From: 1-14-0-20-39-34 sp043800545
GTDB taxonomy: Bacteria; Patescibacteriota; Patescibacteriia; Magasanikbacterales; UBA922
Reading direction: 5' to 3'
Length of the DNA stretch: 17,400 bases
Assembly: GCA_043800545.1 (NCBI GenBank)
Contig: JAZDMW010000034.1
Location: forward strand, 1-17,400
The notes beneath the pieces were generated by a model. The model searched no databases and had not been told where the DNA came from. It worked only from the letters and a program-made list of their open reading frames with translations. The position numbers and the translations under genes are program-made. Shown in pieces: positions 6,248-13,143 of the stretch. How positions within the stretch are numbered: position 1 is the first letter of the stretch; each line of letters starts with the position of its first letter.

Positions 6248-6883
6248 TTAATCTTTTTTTCCATATACTATGATACAATCATTATCCGTACCATTTGCAT
6301 AAAATGCTTCTTTAAAAATCTCTTTTTTTACCTTTTTATTAGGTTCAGGATTCTCAGGGCCAGACTCATGAAAAAAGACATGTTCATCATCAAATCCCGT
6401 TACAACCACAAAATGTCCTTGGTAAAAATCAACTTCCTTAACAATTTTATTATAATCTATGAGAATCATAGGGACATGTCCCTTTTCTAAATGATCTTGA
6501 ATATCTTCTAAGGACACTTCCCTTCTTTCAAATAAATCGTAATCAAGAGCTTTTTTGGTCGCCTGTACGATAATTGGAATATCGGTGAATTTTAAAATCT
6601 TTTCTGCATCTTTACCATAATTTTCCCGGATAAAAGATTCCCCTTCCAAAAAAGATTTTAAATCTTCTTTTGAATAAAATTTTAATTCTAATCCAAGATC
6701 ATACAATACTGGAGCTATTTGTAAAGTATATGTCCAAAGATGTTCTTTTCTTCCTGTTAATTTATCCAATTCATTGAGAGAAAATCTTTTGTTAAGAAAG
6801 TATTCCAAAACGCATTTCATTGCTACTTGCATGCATTGATTGCCATCTCCTCTATTTTCATAGAAAGGAATATTTAATATCAT
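6248..6883 (-). CDS. C39-like papain-fold peptidase
   Basis: A 211-aa protein with the layout of C39-like cysteine peptidases: IPFYENRGDGNQCMQVAM places a Gln16-Cys17 pair at the start of a helix, and GHFVVVTGFDDEHVFFHES gives His157 followed by an acidic residue (Glu173, or Asp165) at the position of the third catalytic residue. Members cleave peptides, including leader peptides in transport, but this one has no transporter domain and no signal peptide, so it looks cytoplasmic. The spacing to the upstream YdcF gene is 27 bases and to the downstream NlpC/P60-like gene 17 bases, which supports co-transcription. No SD is visible before ATG 6883. Catalytic activity is inferred from motif geometry. 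Confidence 0.75.
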   Translation of the reverse strand: MILNIPFYENRGDGNQCMQVAMKCVLEYFLNKRFSLNELDKLTGRKEHLWTYTLQIAPVLYDLGLELKFYSKEDLKSFLEGESFIRENYGKDAEKILKFTDIPIIVQATKKALDYDLFERREVSLEDIQDHLEKGHVPMILIDYNKIVKEVDFYQGHFVVVTGFDDEHVFFHESGPENPEPNKKVKKEIFKEAFYANGTDNDCIIVYGKKD

Positions 6884-6910
6884 ATTATTTTACGAAATAT
6901 ACAGCGTTAT

Positions 6911-7558
6911 TTAATGCACCATGTGATGAGTATAACCAAGTTCAACAAGCTGTTCAAATGCTTGCCATACATCATCAGGAATCTCTTGAAAAATCTGAAA
7001 TCCTTTTTCTGGATAAATTTTAATTCTTTGCAAATCACCAACCATGATATGTATTACATTTTCAAGAGGAATTTCATCATTAGGATATTTTTCAAAAGAA
7101 ATTATGGGTGAAGTAACCACAAGTTTTTTCTCAGGCCAATGTTTTTTAAATGTCGCATAACTTCTCCTTTCCATATATGGTTTTTGCACAACAATAAAAC
7201 TCTGAGGATTGATACCTTTTTCTTTTAGCAATTGTTGCGTAAACAATATATTTTCTCCAGTGTTTGTCGATTTATTTTCTACTAATATCGCCTTGCTCGG
7301 AACGCCCATATTCATAGCAATAGATGCAAACTTGTCAGCTTCAGACTGATCCCAAATTCCTTTTGTAAAATTTCCAAGACCTCCAGAAAATATAATAATA
7401 GGTGCCAATCCTTGTAGATATAATTCTGCACCTCTTTCAGCGACCCTTAAATCATGACTCCCTAAAACTAAAATACAATCAGATTTTTCAAGAGATTGAT
7501 TGACGTGGTGGTAATCCCACAATATTTTTGCTAATTCAAATGTTTTTTTGTCTACCAT
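6911..7558 (-). CDS. YdcF/ElyC-like DUF218 family protein
   Basis: A 215-aa protein with the DUF218 signature: CILVLGSHDLRVAERGAELY, then IIIFSGGLGN, a SEADKFA segment, ILVENKSTNTGENILFTQQL near residue 110, and VVQKPYMERRSY. The fold is Rossmann-like; E. coli YdcF binds S-adenosylmethionine, and SanA/ElyC relatives affect the cell envelope, but the reaction is not established. Unlike SanA and ElyC this protein has no N-terminal membrane segment, so it resembles cytoplasmic YdcF. It is first in the four-gene operon, 20 bases or so after a predicted start site. The leader contains ACCTCC just before the ATG rather than a Shine-Dalgarno, so initiation is not SD-driven. Confidence 0.87.
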   Translation of the reverse strand: MVDKKTFELAKILWDYHHVNQSLEKSDCILVLGSHDLRVAERGAELYLQGLAPIIIFSGGLGNFTKGIWDQSEADKFASIAMNMGVPSKAILVENKSTNTGENILFTQQLLKEKGINPQSFIVVQKPYMERRSYATFKKHWPEKKLVVTSPIISFEKYPNDEIPLENVIHIMVGDLQRIKIYPEKGFQIFQEIPDDVWQAFEQLVELGYTHHMVH

Positions 7559-7584
7559 AGCCAGGGAGGTAAATTCCTTATGAC

Positions 7585-7613
7585 ATTGTAATTTAGAACA
7601 ATTTTACCGTAAA
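7585..7613 (-). promoter_or_regulatory. Promoter of the YdcF-C39-NlpC-transglutaminase operon
   Basis: On the minus strand TTTACG (7613-7608) and TACAAT (7590-7585) are 17 bases apart. The predicted start is near 7578, about 20 bases before the ATG. Confidence 0.55.
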
Positions 7614-7638
7614 CAGGTTTTTTAGGAGATTATATGTA

Positions 7639-7667
7639 AATATAGCATAATTATTTGATATAATCAA
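7639..7667 (-). promoter_or_regulatory. Second, upstream promoter candidate for the same operon
   Basis: On the minus strand TTGATT (7667-7662) and TATATT (7644-7639) have exactly 17 bases between them. It may be an alternative start site giving a leader of about 75 nt. Confidence 0.42.
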
Positions 7668-7697
7668 ACGAATATCTCCCTTGAAAAAATACAAAGT

Positions 7698-7726
7698 AAA
7701 AGAAGCACAGAGTGCTTCTTTTATTA
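7698..7726. terminator. Terminator of the TIGR04255-X-HEPN operon; repeat of 4243-4271
   Basis: The same 11-bp stem with AGA loop as 4243-4271. On the minus strand it lies about 35 bases after the HEPN-like stop codon and is followed by TTTACTTT, so it can end that operon. Confidence 0.85.
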
Positions 7727-7753
7727 TTCAATATTAAATACTAATTTTTTCTA

Positions 7754-8122
7754 TCAAAGATTTTTCTCTATTGTACTTACGAACGTCATTGCCGTTTTTG
7801 CTTTGTTTACCGTTATGGTAATATTTTCTTCATAATCACTGTCGACTCTGAACTTCTTAAGCTTAGACAAATAACTACTTGCAACAGATTTTCCAATTCC
7901 GTTTAAATAATCTATAATTTCCTGATGTGAACCTCTACCATATTTGGCATTATGTTCATATCCGTTATTCTTTGCCACATTTCTCGCATTATTATATACA
8001 TAATAATATGCCCTACTAATGACACATCTATAACAAGCTTCTTCAATTTCTTGATCTCTTCTACTTTCGCCAACATTTAATAATAATTTGGATATCTGAA
8101 AATATCCATTCCAATCAAACAT
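7754..8122 (-). CDS. HEPN-like helical protein (putative toxin/RNase)
   Basis: A 122-aa, mostly helical protein with a HEPN-superfamily look: a first helix, then CYRCVISRAYYYVYNNAR (residues 30-47, Arg37 and Arg47), and GSHQEIIDYL with His66, followed by a helix with SYLSKLKKFRVDSDY. The SRAYYYVYxxAR and later GSHQ pattern matches the one seen in HEPN toxins and their relatives; the textbook Rx4-6H spacing is not present, so nuclease activity is uncertain. The gene begins one base after the upstream stop (TAA-T-ATG), which implies tight translational coupling, and ends in TGA. It is last of three genes. Family level is an inference from motifs; a non-catalytic nucleotide-binding HEPN is the alternative. 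Confidence 0.62.
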   Translation of the reverse strand: MFDWNGYFQISKLLLNVGESRRDQEIEEACYRCVISRAYYYVYNNARNVAKNNGYEHNAKYGRGSHQEIIDYLNGIGKSVASSYLSKLKKFRVDSDYEENITITVNKAKTAMTFVSTIEKNL

Positions 8123-8123
8123 A

Positions 8124-8561
8124 TTATTCGAAATCTACGGTAATATTAAAACGAGAATTCTTTTTATAAATACTCGGAATAAACCAATGATCAAGCTCCT
8201 GAAGATTTTCAACAGCTTCCTCAGATGACTTATGTGTAAATATAACTAAAAACAATTCCGGTTCTTCATTTTCAATAGAAGAAATATCTAAATATAGCTT
8301 ATAATCATCTTTGAAAATCATAGAAACTCTGTCTAATATTTCCTGAAATTGGCTCATAATTTCCGGACTATTTTTAATAAACTCTGCAACCTTTTCCCTT
8401 TCAGACATGATAACACCCAGCTCATTTAAATTATCAATAAAACTAATACAAGGAATTTTATATTGTAATAACCATTTATCAAAAACAAGAACATCCTTAT
8501 TAATAGTTTCTTCAATAGGAGCAGTATACGTATAAGTTGCAGTCGTAATATAAGGTAACAT
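8124..8561 (-). CDS. Unknown acidic protein, middle gene of the TIGR04255-HEPN operon
   Basis: A 145-aa protein from ATG 8561. A TTG four codons upstream is in frame but would overlap the previous gene; ATG 8561 leaves a one-base gap (TAA-A-ATG), the same junction type as at the next gene, so I prefer it. The N-terminal half (YITTATYTYTAPIEE) is unfamiliar. Residues about 60-85 form a helix (EFIKNSPEIMSQFQEILDR). The C-terminal half has alternating strands: FKDDYKLYLDISSIENEEPE, LFLVIFTHKS, a helix with ENLQELDHWF, and NITVDFE. I have an impression that proteins with this last pattern occur beside small HEPN genes, but I cannot name the family. An antitoxin or chaperone role is inference from position only. 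Confidence 0.62.
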   Translation of the reverse strand: MLPYITTATYTYTAPIEETINKDVLVFDKWLLQYKIPCISFIDNLNELGVIMSEREKVAEFIKNSPEIMSQFQEILDRVSMIFKDDYKLYLDISSIENEEPELFLVIFTHKSSEEAVENLQELDHWFIPSIYKKNSRFNITVDFE

Positions 8562-8562
8562 T

Positions 8563-9306
8563 TTATTTATCAAAAGTTTGCTTAAGTTCTTGTGTTATGG
8601 AGTTCTCAAAAATATATTCTATCCTTGAATGAGCTTGGTCCATCCAATTTACTATATTATCAAAATCAACAACTTTATTATTAAAATAATCCACATCAAA
8701 AACAAATACTGGCCCTTTATCTAACTTTTCTATGTTATTTAATTGAATTTTAACTAAATTGTCATCCTCCTTTGACATATAACCAACCTGTAAACCAAGA
8801 AAGTTATTTTCTTCAACTACACCTTGTACTAAATTAGGTCTAAACAAAAAATTTTTTTGCAATCCACTAGAATCAATCTTTTCAAAAGGAATCTCATTTA
8901 TATATCTCAATCCAACCCGATTTAATCCAACCACCGGATTAGCTAATAATATATACTTACCAAAAATAAAAATTATGTGCTTCTTAAATTCATCCCAACC
9001 TGTATATGAGTTAACACAATGTACTGACAAAAGATTCTTTTTTAAAACAACAAATAAATTCTTTTTTTCGTTCCAAAAACGAGGGACTTCATTCTCTGTA
9101 TGATCTATTCTAGGATTCAAATCTTTTTGTTTATTAAAAAAAAACTCAACTACACCCTCCGTTACATTTTCTCTTATAGGAAAATCACCTTTAATCTGTT
9201 CATATAATAAACCAGGAATAGTTGAATCCCATATTGATTTTGGATCAAATCTAAATTCACAGACAGCCTCAACCAAGGGTGGAGTTTTATATTGCTTACT
9301 AGTCAT
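8563..9306 (-). CDS. TIGR04255 family protein
   Basis: A 247-aa soluble protein. The N-terminal TPPLVEAVCEFRFDP, then W near residue 26 and the GLLYEQIKGDFP segment are the hallmark opening of the sporadically distributed TIGR04255 family, whose function is unknown. The middle has strands LFVVLKKNLLSVHCVN, and NRVGLRYINEIPF near residue 130 matches a second conserved block. The C-terminus holds VFVFDVDYFNN and a helix WMDQAHSRIEYIFENSI. No signal peptide and no known catalytic motif are seen. It is the first gene of a three-gene operon with one-base junctions, so the three products are expected in linked amounts. Sporadic occurrence and partner genes suggest an accessory, possibly defensive role (inference). 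Confidence 0.8.
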   Translation of the reverse strand: MTSKQYKTPPLVEAVCEFRFDPKSIWDSTIPGLLYEQIKGDFPIRENVTEGVVEFFFNKQKDLNPRIDHTENEVPRFWNEKKNLFVVLKKNLLSVHCVNSYTGWDEFKKHIIFIFGKYILLANPVVGLNRVGLRYINEIPFEKIDSSGLQKNFLFRPNLVQGVVEENNFLGLQVGYMSKEDDNLVKIQLNNIEKLDKGPVFVFDVDYFNNKVVDFDNIVNWMDQAHSRIEYIFENSITQELKQTFDK

Positions 9307-9337
9307 AATTTGATTAAATTATCTAGATATTTATACT

Positions 9338-9369
9338 ATAATATTGCCAAATTTATGGGTATTTGTCAA
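9338..9369 (-). promoter_or_regulatory. Possible promoter of the TIGR04255-X-HEPN operon
   Basis: A perfect TTGACA lies on the minus strand at 9369-9364. The -10 is ambiguous: TATTAT (9343-9338) is 20 bases away and CAATAT (9346-9341) is 17 bases away. The call rests mainly on the -35 and location. Confidence 0.35.
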
Positions 9370-9476
9370 CTGTTCTTGTGTTATATTGACTAACCAACTC
9401 TGGCAGTCGAAATAACTAATATCTATAAGAAAAATAAAAAAAACTCAAAATTACTTATATCACAAAATAGCGATGC

Positions 9477-9523
9477 TATAATCTCAAACTGCACCTGGCC
9501 TTTCCACACCCAGGTTTTCTTTT
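9477..9523 (+). promoter_or_regulatory. TATAAT followed at once by a hairpin and T-rich tract
   Basis: TATAAT at 9477-9482 is followed by ACCTGG (9493-9498) pairing with CCAGGT (9510-9515), then TTTTCTTTTCT. No plus-strand gene precedes it. It could be a short abortive transcript or a block against antisense reading into ppsA. No good -35 is visible. The rest of the 220-base gap 9307-9526 holds only AT-rich sequence and a small inverted repeat ATAGC-GAT-GCTAT (9467-9479), which could act as a weak ppsA terminator on the minus strand. Confidence 0.25.
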
Positions 9524-9526
9524 CTG

Positions 9527-10183
9527 TTATTCTTTTGCTATGAATACAAAGTTATCTATGAGTTTGTTGCCGGTTTCACCTCTGGTTTCGATGATGAGGT
9601 TATAGGTGTTATCATATTCAATTTCTGTGAGGGTGATTGGATCGGACTGTTCGGATTTGAGGGTGTAATTCTCCACTTTCTTGGCATTCTTTCCAGAAAC
9701 TTGAAATTCTATTTTTTGGTACTCTTTATCGTCAAGTTTAGAAATAATGGAGTTTCTCTTTGATATCTTATATACCTTCACATATTCTGTATTATTTCTC
9801 TTTGGAAGTTCACCCAGTATTTCTACTCCTTCTTCCAGATTCCGTACACTCCAGGTTGCTGGATATTTGAGAGAGAATCCTGCAAATCCTGTTTCATAGA
9901 AAGTAGACATCTGTAGCTTCATATCTTCTGCACTTTTTTCTCTTGCTTTTTCTTCTGCCAACTTCCTAAATTCTGCAGGACTAATTTCATCTACATAGGT
10001 AACATCTGGATTCTGTATGCCCATTTTCTCGCTTATTGGAGAACATCCTGCACCAAGTCCCATCATAAGGGCGGAACAGGTTGCAAAGAGGGTTACAATA
10101 CCCAAATATTTTGGATTTGTTTTGTGTTTGTTATTTCTTCCATTTCTTTTTTCTGCCAGTGAAATTCTCTTTCTTGTGGACAT
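9527..10183 (-). other. C-terminal extension of PpsA: signal-anchor plus PsbP-like exported domain
   Basis: From an in-frame ATG at 10183 the extension could also be read as a separate 218-aa protein (MSTRKRISLAEKR...), with a long basic N-region, a hydrophobic core and GAGC resembling a weak lipobox (Leu at -4, not -3). However, those first residues are the conserved end of PEP synthase and no SD precedes the ATG, so a true fusion is more likely than an internal start. The outer domain has alternating strands and many charged residues (GFSLKYPATWSV, VEILGELPKRNN, KLIDNFVFIA), typical of exported lipoproteins. Confidence 0.6.
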
Positions 10184-12531
10184 AATAGTATCTGGATTGA
10201 GAGATATGCTATCTATACCATTTCTCACTAAAAATTCTGCAAACTCTGGATAATCACTTGGAGCTTGTCCACAAATACCAATTTTCTTTTTATATTTCTT
10301 TGCAGCTTTGATAACATCTTCAATAAGTTTTCTCACGGCTGTATTGTTTGCATCTGCAATATCGCTTATGGTACTGGTATCTCTATCCAACCCCATAACT
10401 AATTGAGTAAGGTCATTCGAACCAATACTGAAACCATCGAAAATCTTTGCAAATTCGTGAGCAAGAATAACATTACTTGGTATCTCACACATCACAAATA
10501 CTTCAAGACCATTCTTTCCACGTTCCAATCCAAATTCTTTCATGGTAGCGAGTACTTTTTCTCCTTCTTCTGGTGTACGACAAAATGGTACCATTGCAAT
10601 GACATTGGTCAATCCCCAATCATCTCGCACTTTGCGGAGTGCTTCACACTCAAGTCTGAATCCCTCTTTGTATTCTTTGGAATAATACCGACTTGCACCA
10701 CGCCAACCAAGCATAGGATTTTCTTCCTTTGGTTCGAACTGTGCACCACCGATAAGCGTAGCGTATTCATTGGTTTTGAAATCACTCAGACGAACAACGA
10801 CTGGCTTTGGATAGAAAGCTGTTGCAATACGAGCAACCCCTTCTGCAAGTTTATCCACACAGAAATCTGTTTTCTTTGCATAGCCACGAGTGAGTTCTTC
10901 TATTTGTTTCTTTGCTTTTTTATCTTTGAGTTTATCGTAATGCACGAGGGCAAGTGGATGGATACGGATGAAGTTGGAAAAAATAAATTCCAAGCGTGCA
11001 AGACCTACACCATCATTTGGTAAAAAGGAAAGAGAAAAAGCATTATCTGGATCCCCCACATTCATCATAATCTTTGTTTTGGTTTTTTCTACATTCTTTA
11101 CTTCTGTCTTTTTTACTTCAAATGGAAGCAATCCTTCGTAGATATTTCCTTCATCCCCTTCTGCACAACAGACAGTAATCTTTTGTCCATTCTTTAATTC
11201 TTTTCTTGCGTTCTTTGCTCCAACAATACAAGGAACTCCGAGTTCACGACTCACAATAGCGGCATGACTGGTTTTTCCACCCTGTTCTGTGATAATTGCT
11301 GAAGCCTTTCTCATAATTGGTTCCCAATCTGGATCAGTCAATTTTGTAACCAAAATTTCTCCTTCTTCAAAGGTCTTCATTTCACTTGGATTTTCTATAA
11401 TATGTACCTTTCCAGCACCAATTCTTTGCCCCACAGAAGTACCTGTAAGCAGTTTCTTTCCTTTTTTGAGAAGGATGTATGATTCAATAACAACCTTGTC
11501 CTCATGAGCTTTTACGGTCTCTGGACGAGCTTGTACAATAAATACCTCACCCGTATTTCCATCCTTCGCCCATTCAATATCTTGTGGACGTTTGTAATGG
11601 GTCTCTATTACATTCCCCCATTTTGCAAGTTGGATAATATCTTTATCTGTTATGGCAAAAGAATTTCTTTCTTGTTCACCGACACTTTCGTTCTTTGTTC
11701 CACCATCTTTTCCGTACACGAGTTTTTCTTCCTTTGTTCCAATGATTCTACTAATAATAGCATTCTTTCCTTGATTCACGCCTTCTTTGAATACATAAAA
11801 TTGGTCAGGAGTGACCCTTCCCTTAACCACATATTCTCCAAGACCATAGGAGGCATTGATAAGCGTAACTCCCTCAAAACCAGATTCTGTATCAAGAGTA
11901 AACATGACTCCACTCGCACCAACATCTGAACGCACCATTTGCTGTACTGTAACGGAGAGTGCAACATCAAGATGATCAAAACCTTTTATTTCACGATATG
12001 AAATAGCTCTATCTGTAAAAAGAGATGCAAAACATTGTTTTACGGCAAGGAGTAATTGTTTTTCGTTGGTCACGTTCAAAAAGGTTTCTTGTTGACCAGC
12101 AAAACTCGCATCTGGCAAATCCTCTGCCGTAGCACTGGAACGAACTGCAACACTCAACTTCTTTTGTTTTGTAACTTTGCTCAGTTCGCGGTATGATTCT
12201 GTAATCTTTGCTTCTAATTCTTTTGGAAGCTTTGCTTTCATTATTTCTGCACGAATTTGTTTTCCTCGTGAAGACAATTCTTTTACATTTTGTATATCTA
12301 AATCCTTGAGAATTGTTTTTATTTTTTTGTTAATTCATTTTTTTCCAAAAAAAATCTATAGGCTGTTGCTGTAATTGCATAGCCATTTGGAATCTTTACA
12401 CCTTCTTTTTTGAGAGCATTAAACATTTCTCCCAAAGAAGCATTTTTTCCTCCTACAAATGGTATATCTTTGATACCAATTTGTGAAAACCAAAGAATAT
12501 GTTTTTTTGCTTTTTGTTCTAATGGTGTCAT
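9527..12531 (-). CDS. ppsA: Phosphoenolpyruvate synthase, frame-shifted, with fused membrane-anchored C-terminal domain
   Basis: PEP synthase turns pyruvate, ATP and water into PEP, AMP and phosphate. The first 70 codons (12531-12322) give GIKDIPFVGGKNASLGEMF, the ATP-grasp start, and run into TAA at 12321. The rest lies in the -1 frame and continues the family sequence without loss (IKTILKDLDIQNVKELSSRGKQ). Joined by a -1 shift the product has 1001 aa. The core is canonical: the phosphohistidine in GGKTSHAAI is residue 423 (His421 in E. coli) and the catalytic Cys in GICGQAPS is residue 754. The core ends at LAEKR near 796, matching the 792-aa norm. A further 205 aa follow: a basic stretch, one hydrophobic helix (about 809-829) ending GLGAGC, and a domain opening GFSLKYPATWSV that resembles PsbP-like exported modules. 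The shift may be programmed, or a sequencing error in an A-run. Confidence 0.9.
12319..12330 (-). other. Candidate -1 frameshift site A-AAA-AAA followed by TAA
   Basis: On the minus strand the zero-frame codons are ACA AAA AAA TAA; the A7 run (12328-12322) is a perfect slippery heptamer, and the stop stands directly after it. A single-base backward slip gives AAA AAA ATA AAA and restores the conserved PEP synthase frame. I see no strong downstream stem or well-placed upstream SD. RNA polymerase slippage or a homopolymer miscount are alternatives. Confidence 0.6.
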
Positions 12532-12540
12532 AGTAAATAT

Positions 12541-12569
12541 AGTATACCATAAAGAAAAGAACTTTTCAA
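12541..12569 (-). promoter_or_regulatory. Promoter of ppsA, predicting a nearly leaderless mRNA
   Basis: TTGAAA (12569-12564), 17 bases, TATACT (12546-12541) on the minus strand. The expected start near 12534 is about 3 bases before the ATG at 12531. The -35 box lies at the end of the T-run of the Nudix terminator. Confidence 0.7.
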
Positions 12570-12600
12570 AAAAAAACTGTCCTTTTTACTGGACAGTTTT
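12564..12600 (-). terminator. Terminator of the Nudix gene
   Basis: A 10-bp stem (12600-12591 with 12582-12573) around an 8-nt loop, followed on the minus strand by a run of T. It starts 5 bases after the Nudix stop codon. Confidence 0.88.
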
Positions 12601-12604
12601 ATAA

Positions 12605-13045
12605 TTATTTATGAATATTGTGTTTTTCTCCATTTTCTTTATTTGGTTCATGGAATATATACTGATCAAATACAGTCCTTGTTGCAGGCCAAATATCCAT
12701 TTCACGCATTTCCTCCTCAGTGAAAAATCCTGCATCATGCAATTCATCAAAATTAATGTCGAAATCATCTTTATCCACCCCGCATATATACCATGATGTA
12801 AGTTCTCCTTTGTCATTTGTTGTATCTGTGAGCTTTTCTGACTTTGTGACATGTACATTTAATTCTTCAACCATCTCTCTCTGGAGAGTATTAAGCTCAT
12901 TTCCTTCATCTTCAGGCTCCATGTGACCTCCTGGTGGATAAAAGAAATGAGTAAATTCACCAAAATCCTTCTTTGAACTTACAAGGAAAAATGAAGGTAC
13001 TTCAGTACTATTTTTCTTTATTATTGCTACCACAACATGTTTCAT
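12605..13045 (-). CDS. Nudix hydrolase
   Basis: Nudix enzymes hydrolyse nucleoside diphosphates linked to another group, often clearing damaged or surplus nucleotides in the cytoplasm. The 146-aa protein opens with VVVAIIKKN, the usual first strand, and has the Nudix box PPGGHMEPEDEG, then LQREMVEELNV (Arg56, Glu57, Glu60, Glu61). The spacing between the Gly/Glu half and the REMVEEL half is about three residues longer than the GX5EX7REUXEEXGU standard, and Asn63 replaces the usual Gly, so it is a slightly divergent member. The metal-binding glutamates are kept. The substrate cannot be predicted. It is a single-gene unit with its own promoter and terminator; ATG 13045 has no SD. Confidence 0.88.
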   Translation of the reverse strand: MKHVVVAIIKKNSTEVPSFFLVSSKKDFGEFTHFFYPPGGHMEPEDEGNELNTLQREMVEELNVHVTKSEKLTDTTNDKGELTSWYICGVDKDDFDINFDELHDAGFFTEEEMREMDIWPATRTVFDQYIFHEPNKENGEKHNIHK

Positions 13046-13067
13046 AAAATTGTTTTATGTTTCTTTT

Positions 13068-13096
13068 AATGTACCACAATTTCCTAACACAGGCAA
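13068..13096 (-). promoter_or_regulatory. Promoter candidate of the Nudix gene
   Basis: TTGCCT (13096-13091), 17 bases, TACATT (13073-13068) on the minus strand, each 4/6 to consensus. It overlaps the divergent promoter of the gene at 13144. Confidence 0.4.
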
Positions 13097-13100
13097 ATTA

Positions 13101-13109
13101 TGCTATGAT
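13101..13109 (+). promoter_or_regulatory. Extended -10 promoter of the orphan membrane protein gene
   Basis: TGCTATGAT is a TGn-extended -10 (TATGAT at 13104-13109). No strong -35 is present, as is common for extended -10 promoters. The predicted start near 13116 precedes GGAGGA at 13126. Confidence 0.5.
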
Positions 13110-13143
13110 ACTCTTACATTATTATGGAGGAAAACTAACTTGT

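Noticed and set aside
6231..6278. ATG 6278 as start of the NlpC/P60-like gene
   Set aside because: It would overlap the C39-like gene by 31 bases and add a non-family segment; ATG 6230 gives a usual operon gap.
9307..9526. tRNA or other structured RNA gene in the gap before ppsA
   Set aside because: No cloverleaf or known RNA motif is visible; the gap is AT-rich with only short inverted repeats.
10403..11023. A 206-codon plus-strand frame opposite ppsA
   Set aside because: It lies antisense to conserved catalytic sequence and has an unlikely Cys/Phe-rich composition.
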